Below are positions 48,861 to 61,060 of a stretch of DNA of 64,000 nt, piece after piece (positions within the stretch are counted from its first letter, which is position 1; each line of letters begins with the position of its first letter). The DNA lies in NCBI GenBank assembly GCA_030737875.1, contig CM060910.1, positions 71,122,501 through 71,186,500 on the forward strand, given 5' to 3'. The notes under the pieces are model-generated. The model saw nothing but the letters and a program-made list of their open reading frames with translations, had not been told where the DNA came from and did no database searches. This stretch comes from Allium sativum. Taxonomy: Eukaryota; Streptophyta; Magnoliopsida; Asparagales; Amaryllidaceae. The position numbers and the translations under genes were made by a program.

Positions 48861-51800
48861 GAAATGTGTAAATCAAATTTGGATAAAACAACGCTAGGGC
48901 CGCCTATTGATCCGAAGCATCGTTAAATTAAATTGGGCTATTTTTATATAAATAAAAATAGCGATAAATCGTTATAAAATAATATTAACGATATGAAATG
49001 ATTTGAATTATATATATATGGGGATTATTTGAAAAGAGCGAGTTTAGTCTCATTTCAAATAATTATATGACGATTTAAATCGAAGATATTGAAGACGGTG
49101 ATTGAAGACCGGCGATTCTCCCATCGAATGGACGACCACTGATGCCCGACATTGGGTAGCTCCCAGTAAAGGGTTAAAGTGGTAGTTGTCCGGACGTACT
49201 TGTTGATTGTCCGGATAAGCGAGCACCTCTCTTCCGTATTGGACATACGGGACGAGGAATAAGGTGTCTCCGGTTTCGTTCAGACTCAGAACGGACTTGT
49301 AAATGGATGTGTATCTGACATTGGATTTCATTCCATGTAAATTGATTTTAGTTTAATATATATCTGTTTGGCGGCGGAGAATTATTCTCTTGCTTAACAC
49401 CCTTCTCTAAGATGCATGAGCTCAGAGGTTATATATTTATAATATAGTTATTGATCGCATGGCGTGAACTGTCAATGTGGCATGCCAAGATGCAAATGAT
49501 CGAGGCTTTTATTGTAAAGCAGAGCCTTGCGGTTGATGATCAAAGCATGGCTTTCTTAGGCGTAGCTTTGTGTATAGCGTTACTTCGCGAGCCTCACACC
49601 CCGGTAAGGGTCAGAAACGAGATAAGGGAATGCAGGGAGTGCACACGTCTCTTTCTATCTAGAAGTGGTGTCATGGTATGGAGCCCATACATTTTTACTT
49701 ATGTGGATGATGGTTTACGGGGCCTCAGTTATATTGGTCTATAGTGGCCAACTGATAGGTTCAATAGGACCGGGAAGCGTGTGTTCAGGAATTGCCAATC
49801 CACTAAAGTATTTGTGGACCGGCCCTGCAGGATCCAAGGGTTCGCCAACGTCCGAATCTTGAGACATTAGCTAGAGTGTATCGAATCGGTAAGGAGATCA
49901 TCCCTAGCCTTGACTCATGATGGAAACTCAGTTTCCAATATGACATTATAGTTTTGATTGTAAACCTATATATGGCGACATAGTATATGGTAGCTATGCC
50001 GTCTAGGATTGATACATTTACTTTGAAAGTATTGTAAAACTGATTACACACTAATAATAATATTAAAATATTATTTTCTACGTATCAAGCATGTTTGATC
50101 ATTATAAGGTAAAACTCTATCCTCCGGTTTGCGTTGCATTGTGTGATGGGACTTGAGTCTTATAATGATTTCATTTTTAAAAAAAAAAGCATTGCGTTGT
50201 TTTGAATAAAAATTTATATAATTTATGCACTGGCAATCCAATGGAGTAAACTCATTCCGCGTTAGCGGCGTGATCTGTGATTAGCCATATTTTTAGATAA
50301 GTTAGGGAAAAATTTCTCATGCCAGTCCCATGACTGACTCATAGTTTGTTTCACTTTGCAAACTCGGGTGCCCTCTTTCCACATAGGCAGCCAAGTGACA
50401 GGTTCAGGTTATTTTGGATATGTGCTGGATTGGAGTATGCTTATGGACAGAAGACGAATATCATTTTTGTCTTTTATTTCTACTTTGAGACATTTAGACA
50501 TCATTGATCTATGTTGTACTTGATGGTGTTTTAGACTTATTTCTATTTGCTGAGACTTTCTAAATGCTGAGTTGTATCCTGTAACTATGCCACTGTGATG
50601 TTCTGACGTTGGATGTTGATGACATTTCTATTTCCGCTGCTATGATTTATGTGTTATGCTGTTATCTAAGATTTGCTGTTGTTGTAAATATGTTATATTC
50701 CAATGATTATCCTTGCTTTCATACTACGGAAGTTTGGGGTCATCACAGTTCCCAAAAACAAAACAATTGGAAATATAACATATTTATAACAATAGTAGAT
50801 CTCAGATAATAGTATAACACATAAATCATAACAACGGATATAGAAATGTCATCAACATCACAACATCAGAACATCAGAACATCAGAGTGGCACGGTTACA
50901 GGATACAACTTAGCATATAGAAAGTCTCAGCAAATAGAAATAAGTCTAAAGCACCATCAAGTTACAACATAGATCAATGATGTCTAAACGTCTCAAAGTA
51001 GAAATAAAAGATAAAAATGATCTTCGTATTATGTCAATAAGCATACTCCAATCCAGCACATATCCAAAATAGCCTGAACCTGTCACTTGGCTGCCCGTAT
51101 GGAAAGAGGGTACCCGAGTTTGCAAAGTGAAACAAACTACGAGTCAGTCATGGGACTGGTATGATAAATCTTACCTAACTTATCTAACAATATGGCTAAT
51201 CACAGGACCACGCCGCCAACGTGGAACGGGTTTACTTCATTGGATTGACGGTGCATAAATTAAATAAATTCTTATTCAAAACAACGCAATGCTTTTTAGA
51301 AAAATGAAATCATTATAAGACTCAAGTCCCATCACACAATGCAACACAAACCGGAGGATATAGTTTTACCTTATAATGATCAAACATGCTTGATACGTAG
51401 AAAGTAATATTTTAATATTATTATTAGTGTGTAATCAGTTTTAAAATTCTTTCAAAGTAAATGTATCAATCCTAGACGGCATAGCTACCATATACTATGT
51501 CGCCATATATAGGTTTACAATCAAAACCATAATGTCGTATTGGAAATTAGGTTTCCATCATGAGTCAAGGCTAGGGATAACCTCCTTACAGATTCGAGAA
51601 ACTCTAGCAAATGTCTCAGGATTCGGACGTTGGCGAACCTTTGGATCCTACAGGGCCAGTCCACAAATACTTTAGTGGATTGGCAATTCCTGAATACGCG
51701 CTTCCCGGTCCTATCGAACCTATCAATTAGCCACTATCGACTAACATAACCGAGGCCTCGTAATCCATCATCCACATAAGTAAAAATGTCCGGGCTCCAT

Positions 51801-52609
51801 ACCATGACACCACTTCTAGCTAGAAAGAAACGTGTGCACTCCCTACATTCCTTATCCCGTTTCTGACCCTTACCGGGGTGTGAGGCTCGCAAAGTAACGC
51901 TATACACAAAGCTACACCTAAACAGGCCGTGCTTTGATCATCAACCACAAGCTCTGCTTTTCATCAAAATCCTCGATCATTTGCATCTTGGCATGCCACA
52001 TTAACAATTCACGCCATGCGATCAATAACTATCAATATATAACCTCTGAGCTCATGCGTCTCAAAGAAGGGTGTTAAGCAAGAGAATAGTTCTCCTCCAC
52101 CAAGCAGATATATATTAAACAGAAATCAATTTACATGGAATGAAATCCAATATCAGACACACATCCATTTATAAATCCGTTCTGGGTCTGAACGAAACTA
52201 GAGTCACCTTATTCCTCGTCCCGTATGTCCAATACGGAAGAGAAGTGCTCGCTTATCCGGACAATCAACAAGTACGTCCGGACAACTACCACTTTAACCC
52301 TTTACTGGGAGCTACCCAATGTCGGGCATCATTAGTCGTCCATTCGATGTGGAGAACGCCGGTCTTCAATCACCATCTTCAATATCTTCGATTTAAATCG
52401 TCATATAATTATTTGAAATGAGATTGAACTCGATCTTTTCAAATGATCCTCGTATATATATAATTCAAATCATTTCATATCCTTAATATTATTTTATAGC
52501 GATTTATCGCTATTTTTATTTATATAAAAATAGCCCAATTTAATTTAATGACGCTTTGGGTCAATAGGTGGTCCTCGCGCTGTTTTTATCAAAATTTTGA
52601 TTTACACAT

Positions 52610-52770
52610 TTCTCGAAATCTAACCGTTGGATTTTAATAAGTTTCATATCGTTGGAAAGATCTTCCCAAAGCGGTCCTAACAGTTCCCGTTTTGGGAAAA
52701 TCCGACGGTCGAATCTTTCGGTATAATCGTTTAAAGTCACGATTCCGAAACGCGAACTACCATGCGAAAT
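52610..52770 (-). promoter_or_regulatory. Conserved LTR block, right arm
   Basis: TAACCGTTGGA at 52621-52631 is the inverse of TCCAACGGTTA. The palindrome near 52700 has one change (ATCCGACGGTCGAAT). Confidence 0.5.
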
Positions 52771-52849
52771 TCGTTTAATTTTAATATATATATACATAAT
52801 TATATATAAATATAAATCATTCGATGATTCCACTAACGCGTTTAACTTG

Positions 52850-54340
52850 CCCAATAAAAGAATGCTTTATTTGTATAACATACCTACATGCTTATAATGT
52901 CAAATAAATATGTATTTTATTTACATGAATTCACTACATGTTTCTAATGTCAGATAAGATGTAATTTATTTACATTACATTGTCTACATTTCTAATGTCG
53001 AATAAAAATGTAATTTATTTACATTACATTGTAACTTATGACAAATAAAACGATAATTTTTATTATCATTATTTCTATTTCTATTTTTAACTTTAACAAA
53101 TAAAAATAAATATTTTTATTTGTATATAATTTTAATATATAACATGTCATGTAAAAATGTTTATTTTTATTTGCATAAAAATTTTAATGTACGATTTGAC
53201 AATAAAAATGTTTCTTTAATTTGTATACAAATCCCACTGTATAATTTGACAATAAATATGTCAATTTAATTTGTACACAAATTCCAATGTATAATTTGAC
53301 AATAAAAATGTTTCTTAAATTTGTACACAAATTCTAATGTGTATTTTGACGATAAAAATGACACTTTAATTTGTACACAAATTCTAATGTATATTTTTAC
53401 AATAAAAATGTTTCTTAAATTTGTATACAAATTCTAATTTATATTTTGACAATAAAAATGGTTTTTTAATTTGCATAGAAATTCTAATTCAATAAAATGC
53501 ATAAAAAGTGATTCGTTCATTTTTGTTGACAATTCTATTTCAACAAAATGAATAAATGGTTCTTTCATTTTTTGTTGACAATTCTATTTCAACAAAATGA
53601 CTTAAAATGATAACTTCATATTGTTAGCAATTCTAATTTAACAAAATGAATAAAAGTGATAATTTCGTTTTGTTGACGATTCTATTTTAACAAAATGCAT
53701 AAAAGTAATAATTTCATTTTGTTAACAATTCTAGTTTAACAAAATGAATAAAAGTGATTATTTCATTTTTTAACAATTCTATTTTAACAAAATGCATAAA
53801 AGTGACGACTTCATTTTGTTAACAATTCTAGTTTAACAAAATGAATAAAAATGGTCTTTTCATTTTTGTTGATAATTCTATTTCAACAAAATTAATATTT
53901 TACTGTAACACAAATCTATTTAACAAAAATGTTAATTTTGTTTTAACTCAAATCTCCTTATCAAAAATGTTATTTTTGTTTTAACGCAAATTTATTTAAC
54001 AAAAAAATAATTTTTGTTTTAACTCAAGTCTAATTAACAAAATTGTAACTTTTGTTTTGACTCTTATTAATTAACAAAAATGTAATTTTTGTTTTAACTC
54101 TTATCTAATTAACAAAAATATAATTTTTGTTTTAACTCTTATCTAACTAACAAAAATGTAATTTTTCAACCATTTTTTTTTTTGACTAAAATGACAATTT
54201 TGTTTCAACAATTATAACTTGAAAAAATGACAATTTTATTCAACAAAATTTGATATTTTTGTTTCAACAAAAATTGATATTTTTTTTAATATTTTATTCA
54301 ACAAGAGTTGATATTTTTGTTTCACTATTTTATTCAACAC
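52850..54340 (-). repeat. LTR tandem array, right arm
   Basis: This is the mirror image of the left-arm array with the same three unit types in reverse order and many small differences in unit number and sequence. Confidence 0.75.
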
Positions 54341-54454
54341 AACAATCATCAAATCAATAGATCTACATAACAATATCAATCCCAGATCAAATCACGTATA
54401 ATAATCAATAGAATTTAACGGCGTATGGATAATACCACAATCATGATTAATTAA

Positions 54455-54485
<31 letters not shown>

Positions 54486-55128
54486 GAATTCTCACAGTGG
54501 TTTTTAATTCTGAATAATTCAGAATTGAAATTTGTCTAAAATTCGATTTGCTCCAAACTCGTTCTAGTCAGTTCTGAAATGTAGATCTCGGACTCACGAT
54601 CTCAACGGTTCGGAAATCGTCCAATTCTGAATTTTTTTGAGTAAGATATGAATTAATTTAGGTCGATAATATTTTTAAAATAATTAATTAAATAATAAAA
54701 AGGGGAAATAACCTTCTTCTTCTTTTACAGAATCAAGGCCGCACGATTTCAACTTGGGTTCAATTCTAGGTCTTATGTTTTCACTCAACTGGAAGCGCCG
54801 GAGGACGATCAGGTAGTGGCACGTCGAAGCGGGGAGGGCAGCGCACGTAGGGGGACCCACGGCAGCAGGTGCGATCGCATCTAGGTGGCTGGGCGGCGCT
54901 TGAAACGGAGCGGGTATTGGGTCCAGGAACGCGGCGGTTACTCGACGACGGGTGATGTTATCCATATGGATGCGGAGATGGGAGAAAGCTCTACAATATT
55001 GTATGAAGAACGGAGGGATTCTACCGAGTGGATTGAAAGAAATTAGTGGAGAAAGGGGAGAACGTTTCAATCTATGGAAATGAAAAGGGCAGCGGCTACA
55101 GTATTAGGGATTAGGGTTTTATTATGAG

Positions 55129-55137
55129 ATATTTATA
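55129..55137 (-). promoter_or_regulatory. Predicted LTR TATA box, mirror copy
   Basis: TATAAATAT on the minus strand, followed by AAACCCTAA, lies about 880 bp from the LTR start at 56014. With the box at 46356 it would drive convergent transcription into the palindrome. Confidence 0.55.
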
Positions 55138-56019
55138 ATAAAATAATATTTAATCTCTTAATTATTGGTTTTAAGCCTGTTAATCCTTTACAGCTCCAGC
55201 CCGACGAGGGTTGTTCCTACCCAAATGCCCCCGTTCCGGACACAATGGGCTAGGTCCCATCAGCCCAATCGATCGTTTTCAGCTTGTTTTCTTTAAATTA
55301 AAATATAAATCACTTAATTATTTAATTTGATCGTACATTTAAATTTACCAGGGTCACATACGGGCTCCAAAAATTCCCGAAAAATAAATCTAACTATATT
55401 TTGATGATACGGTCCTAACAAAATTAATTTCGTCGAATTTGGAGACCGTTTGAATAATGATCCTTTTAACGGTCGATTAAATTCAATAGAAATTATCGAA
55501 CATAGTTTAATTTACCTTGCTAACATATTAATTCCAAAAATTATGGAAAATTAAATCTAGCAATAGTTTGACATTCCGGATCCAAAAAAATTGGTTTCAT
55601 CAAAAACGAATGTCATTTGTATAATGGCCATTTATACAGGCTATATAATATATTAAATTCCATAACGACTATTCTGAATATTCAACTGGCCATAACTTTT
55701 TATTCCCGCGATGAAATTTCAATTTTTCAGATACGTTAGAAAGATGTAATTAAACAGATTTAAATATTTCTAGTTTTACTGAAATCCGATTTATTTTGAA
55801 TCCTGTACATTTAGTCAAAGTTTAAATTCAAATTTTCAAACTACCGCGCTATTTCTCACTCCTTTTAAAATTAAAATAAATATATTCATTCTAACTTCGA
55901 TTTAAATAAATTTTAAATCGTTATTATTTAAAATAAATTATTTAACTATTCAAAATTCATTAAAATAGCCAAAATAAAATTTTTAAATTGGTTCCGATTT
56001 TCTGGGTTGTTACATTTGA

Positions 56020-57469
56020 TGTACAAAGTTTGCTCCTTTCATGACCTATGTTGTTACATGTGTATATAAGTACATATATGCTGCACCACTTGGAACATGC
56101 TTTGACCATTGAACCTGTCTTGAACTATTCAGCTTAGTGCTGCATCTCTATCTTGCTTGGTTGAATCAGTTGGAAATTTGCTGTAGCATACTTGTCAAAA
56201 ATAATTTCCACCAAGTATACGTTGAATCACACTGTTTTTCCCTGATACACAAACCCTTGTTTTTGCTATGCACCTTATGTGCTTGCATACGTTCATCTAT
56301 ACACATTGGCTTGTGCTCGAGCACTAGTTTGTGAACTTGATCAACACTGTTTTGACCCCATGAATTATGAATGTATACATGCTCCATTTGCTGCTTGGGT
56401 TTACATGTAGTTGTTGCCATGCTGTAGTCACTTTGTATACCTAACTGTGTATATGCTGCTGCTCCATATCTTGACCATTTTGGCTATACTGGCTCCACTA
56501 TGCTGTGTACTTGCCTTTCATACATGTTATTTGTGTAAGTTACCAATTTATGTTCCTCTACCATGAACATATTTGTTGTCTTGAGCATGCTTGAAATATG
56601 CTCCATTTTGCTAATCTGATTATGCTGCTTCGCCCCTTGATGTTGAAAATGGCTTTGTTATTTATTGAGCAGTCTTGGGCTTGGCTCAACTATGTTCTTG
56701 CTTGTAGTCATTTGCTCCATTTCATTGCTATGCTGAACATGTTGTTGACCTGTACGTATACATATATGTATATATACATGCATGTGTGTGTATGTGTATA
56801 TATGTGTGTGTGTATGTGTCTATTCGAATATATATCAGCAGACCGCTACACTGTGTTGTGGCTGTTCAGAATCAACTGGTTCTGATCAGCAAACCGGTGT
56901 AGTGTGTTGAGGCTGATCAGTGCGTACTAGAAATGTATACATATCAGATCAAGTCATGTAAATTGATGAGAAACACACCAAAGTTCTAAGACAAATAAAT
57001 TTTTAAAATAAAATTATATTCGCACGTATTCAGTTTCATTTCTATTGCAGTGTGTGTTTCATGTGACAGGTAAGCAGATGATGACTGGACTGACAGTGAG
57101 CTGTGAAGACAGAAGACATAAGATAGAAGACAGAGTGTCAGTGCATGTATGTAACAGTGAATATATGTAGCGATGAAAAATGTACAAATGAGTGACAAAG
57201 TGTTGAAGTGAATGTGAAATTGAATATGAATTGTATTAAATATCAGTGAAATGTATAAATAGTGGAGTTGTAAAAGTTGTACTGTTTGAATGTTGAAAAT
57301 ATTATATTCAAATAAAATACTGTGTGAATATTTGAATTTATGTATAGTTGTCTTTTATTTAAATATAAATATAATATTCCTGTCTGTGATTAATATATGA
57401 AACAGTACAGTAACAAACACATTTAAAATAATATTTATTTGGTTGTTATCATCAAACAAAAATCATATA
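56020..57469. other. Unassigned T-rich sequence, right flank of the inverted LTR pair
   Basis: It continues 44241-45466. It holds a GT/TA-rich microsatellite-like run (56752-56818), a short imperfect duplication (CACTGTGTTG-GGCTG-TCAG at about 56850 and 56900) and a TATAAATAG at about 57255. No protein domain is recognisable; the 95-codon frame at 56598-56885 is low complexity. Confidence 0.35.
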
Positions 57470-58018
57470 ATTGTGTATACAACTACGTCATATACAACAA
57501 GGTCCTGGCCTGCTTCTATCCTCAGAGGTAGTAGGGGGCTGAGCCTGTGATGTGGCAGCTGCCCGATTCTTGATGTACTATGCAAGATTCCCTTGCCTGA
57601 CATGTTCTTCAATTTGATCGTGAAGTTGCCTGCACTAGTCGCAATCATGGCATACCAATTCGTGGAACACACAATACTTACTAGAGTTCATTTGCTTTTT
57701 AGTTGGTTCCCTCTTAAGACCTTTTGAAAAAAAGCAGTTCCATGAACTTCAAGATAAATCCTTTCCAAGCCCTAAGTGAGTTCAGTATAGGAGGGGAATT
57801 TTGGCTCCATCTATATGTAGTTGTACATTCCGATCGTCCTAAAAATTGATTTTTCCTTTTTCTGAGGTCAGCGGGTCCTCTACCTCTTGCCATGTTGGCC
57901 TGGTGAACTTTTTTCACCCCGAGGGTCTTCTTCCTGCAGAAACCTCTTTACTTCATAATAAATTCGCCAAGGTCGCTCGGTAGGTGCAGTTGTAGTGGGA
58001 CTTTAAAATCAGTTTTAT
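57470..58018 (-). pseudogene. Decayed Ty3/gypsy gag fragment (zinc-finger region)
   Basis: The minus strand reads YTELT-stop-GLERIYLEVHGTAFF, then after a frame change KREPTKKQMNSSKYCVFHE..., CHDCD-stop-C, QLHDQIEEHVRQGNLA-stop-YIKNR. This follows the pattern K-Y-C-x-F-H-x(3)-G/C-H-x(4)-C-x-x-L-x(3)-I-E-x-[LH]-[IV]-x-x-G-x-L known from the C-terminal part of many plant Ty3/gypsy gag proteins, often of the Tat group. At least three in-frame stops and a frameshift rule out function. The fragment is cut at 58019 by an LTR of another family with no primer site between them. Confidence 0.7.
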
Positions 58019-59879
58019 TGTGACGACCCCATTTCCCGTACAGACGGAGACAAGGGTAATCTTTGGATTATAACACAGAAACAGATAATAGCAGAACAGA
58101 ATTAAATAAATACACCATATAATGTACAATAGAATACACTGGATAAACGTAATCATCAGAGTTACACGGTATACAGGATCATACTTAGTACAAATACAGT
58201 TCAGCTATACATAAATGTCTACAGCGGAAACAAACAAAATATGTACAATAGGAGCTGAACAGCATAAAAAGAGATAAATTATAGAATCCATCTTCAGCTC
58301 CAGCTATCCGGATAAAGCCTGCTAAACCTGAATACAAGGCTGCCCGTGCAGAAAAAGGGGCACCCGAGTTTGAAAGTGAAACAAACTACGAGTCAGTCAT
58401 GGGACTGGTATGAGAACTCTACTCAACACATTTATAATATGGCCAATCACAGGACCACGCCACTTTCGTGGAACGGGTTTACTCCATTGGATTTCTAGTG
58501 CTTTAAAAACAAATCTTTCTTTTAAACATCGCAATGCTTTTTATAAAAATGAAGCCATTATAAGACTCAGTTCCCATCACACAATGCAACGCAAACCGGA
58601 GGATAGAGTTTTTACCTTATAATGGCCAAAATATGCTTGATACGAATAAAACAAAAGCATTTGATATTATTACAAGTGTTTGTATATTTCAAAAGCAATT
58701 TCAAATCATGAGTATCAATCATAGACGGCATTAACGCCCTATACCACTATGTAGCCATATATAGGTATACAATCAAAACTGCACGATGTCGTATTTGGAA
58801 ATTGGATTTTCGTCCTGAACCAAGGCAAAAGATAGTCCTTGCCGAATTCGAGACTGTCTAGCCCGAGTCTCAGGCACAACCGCAACCGTACATTGGATCG
58901 TCAGGGCCGGTCCACACGAAGTGGATTATAATGCCTGAACAATGCGTCTCTCCGCCCTTTGGGGGCGTAAATGAGCCAATGAATGACTCCATCGGACCCG
59001 GATCATCCGATCAAACCGAGGCGCCTCGCAACAGTAACAACCACATAAGTCAAACTCGTCAGGGCGTGTAAAACCACTGACGCCACTTCTAGCTAGAAAG
59101 AAAACACACATCCCCCCTGATGTCCTCTCCCGTTTCTGGTTCATACCGGGGTGTGAGGCTCACGAATTCACGTTATACACAAAGCTATGCCACACAAGCG
59201 GTGCTTTGATCACCACCACAAGACTTTGCTTTTCAACATAAGCCCTGATCACTGCATCTTAGCATGCCACACAGGCAATTCACACCGTGCAACTGAGGGC
59301 TATCAATCACACAGAATAAATTCCAATGTTAGACACACTGTCCATTTGCAAGTCCGTTCTGGGTCTGAACGAAACCGGAGGCACTATATACCTCGCAAAC
59401 CCATCGATCACCACGTACGTCTGGACGATCACCACTCATTATCCATATTTCGGGATGCCTCCCAATCAGGACCTCGGTTACCATCCAAACGAGGTGAAGA
59501 TCTCCGGTCTTCGACCACAGCCTTCATCTTCGATTTCTTATCGTCGATTCAGTTATTCAGAATGGGGTAAACCCGGTCTTTCTGAGCAACTCACATATAT
59601 AATAAACAAGTGCAACACTAACATACACACGCATCATTTCAATTCATTAGTCACTAACCATCAATCAGTAAGAGAACGATTTCCCAAATATTAACCCCGA
59701 AGGCCGAAACCAACATCAGATCAATACCCAAGAAACCATTCGACTTACCCAACCTTCAGTTAGTTTCAAAATTTTACATCCATATCGTTTATAATATTTT
59801 ATAACGATTTATCGCTATTTTTATTTATTTTAAAATAGCCAATTTATTCAAAACGACGCTTCGGGCCATAACGCGACCA

Positions 59880-60310
59880 TGGCGCTGTTTTTCTTCAGAT
59901 TTTATTTACACATATATGAAAATCTAACCGTTGGATCTTCACAAAATTTACATCATTAGAAAGATCTTTTCAAAACGAATCCAACGGTTCCACTTTCGGG
60001 AAAATCCGATGGTCGGATCTCCCGGTATAATCGTTTGAAGTTCCGATTTCAAAATACGAACTGCAGCGTCGTTATTCGATTAAATATAATTATATATATA
60101 TATATAATCGTTTCTGACGCTGTTTTTCTTCAGATTTGAATTAAACATTCCGGACAATCCAACCGTTGGATTTTTACAAAGTTCGTGCCGTTGGAAAGAT
60201 ATTTCCAAAGCGAACACAACGGTTGCAATTTTGGGAAAATCCGATGGTCGGATCTCCCGCAATAATCGTTTGAAATCACGGTTTCAAAATACGAGCTGCA
60301 GCTTCGTTAT
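59880..60310 (-). promoter_or_regulatory. Duplicated conserved LTR block
   Basis: Two copies occur as in the solo LTR: the inverse of TCCAACGGTTA at 59925-59935 (perfect) and CAACCGTTGGA at 60160-60170 (one base off). GGGAAAATCCGATGGTCGGATC near 60000 and 60240 is a changed form of the palindrome. Confidence 0.5.
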
Positions 60311-60589
60311 TCGATATATTTCAATTCTATTTATATATATATATCGATTCTTCGATTTCAAAACTATATGAGTTTCATACATTTGATAAAAGTGATATTT
60401 TTATCTAACTGTCTTCTATTTCAACACTTCACTATATTTAACAATTCATGTATATAATAAAAATGTGATTTTTATTGTAAAACAATTCATTTCAAAACAC
60501 TATTATTTTATATAGTTCATATAGGTAATAAAAATAGGATTTTTATTACAAAACAATTTCTTTCTAAACAAGATTATTTTATATAGTTC

Positions 60590-61060
60590 ACATAGATGAT
60601 AAAATTGTGATTTTTATTATAAAACCATTTATTTCAAAATATGAATACCATTCAACACATGAATTTCAATTCAGCGAATGAATATCGATTCAACACATGA
60701 AGGTTTTCTATAGTTTATATATATAGATAAAAATGTGATTTTTATATTTAAAACACAAATACCATTCAACACATGAATTTCAATCCAATGAATGAATATC
60801 GATTCAACACATGAAGGTTTTCTATAGTTTATATATATGGTAAAAATGTGATTTTTATATTTAAAACACGAATACCATTCAACACATGAATTTCTATCCG
60901 AAGAATGAATATCGATTCAACACATGAAGGTTTTCTATAGTTTATATATATAGATAAAAATGTGATTTTTATATTTAAAACACAAATACCATTCAACACA
61001 TGAATTTTTATCCAACGAATGAATATCGATTCAACACATGAAGGTTTTCTATTCAACGAA
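60590..61060 (-). repeat. LTR tandem array, ~114-bp unit, nearly four copies
   Basis: GAAGGTTTTCTATAG recurs at about 60699, 60812, 60926 and 61040. Units include ATTCAACACATGAA and AAAAATGTGATTTTT dyads. The 75-codon minus frame here is a by-product. Confidence 0.8.

Larger units (their letters stand above)
45472..50747 (+). mobile_element. Left arm: full plus-strand LTR (5,276 bp)
   Basis: It runs from TGTAGCAACCTGG to GGGGTCATCACA. Order: early block, TATA box (46356), telo-box AAACCCTAA (46374-46382), leader island to 46760, array 47140-48640, AT microsatellite 48645-48689, conserved block (palindrome 48759-48773; TCCAACGGTTA 48842-48852), conserved 3' part (about 50120-50400). The 93-codon minus frame at 49050-49331 is mirrored in the other arm but has changed mostly at amino-acid level, so it is not treated as a gene. 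Confidence 0.85.
45472..56014. mobile_element. 10.5 kb inverted pair of LTRs inside one target duplication
   Basis: A plus-strand LTR (45472-50747) and a minus-strand LTR (50764-56014) lie tail to tail. Both outer ends are the TG end of the LTR (TGTAGCAACC on the left; the inverse of TGTAACAACCC on the right). The pair is bracketed by TTTGA at 45467-45471 and 56015-56019, and the flanking host sequence is continuous across it. A 16-base filler (50748-50763) lies in the centre, and the right LTR lacks about the last 40 bp of its 3' end. Features of one arm mirror the other: TATA boxes, leader islands, arrays, the conserved block. A normal LTR element cannot have this arrangement. It could fold, or be transcribed, as a long hairpin. 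Confidence 0.88.
50764..56014 (-). mobile_element. Right arm: minus-strand LTR (about 5,250 bp, 3' tip missing)
   Basis: On the minus strand it starts TGTAACAACCCAG at 56014 and runs to about 50764, where similarity to the left arm stops about 40 bp short of the LTR end. By eye it is very similar to the left arm along the whole length. The 128-codon minus frame at 54684-55070 lies in the leader island and is broken or different in the left arm. Confidence 0.85.

Noticed and set aside
54684..55070. 128-codon minus-strand frame
   Set aside because: It is the leader island of the right arm. The left arm (46466-46675 region) does not keep it on the equivalent strand.
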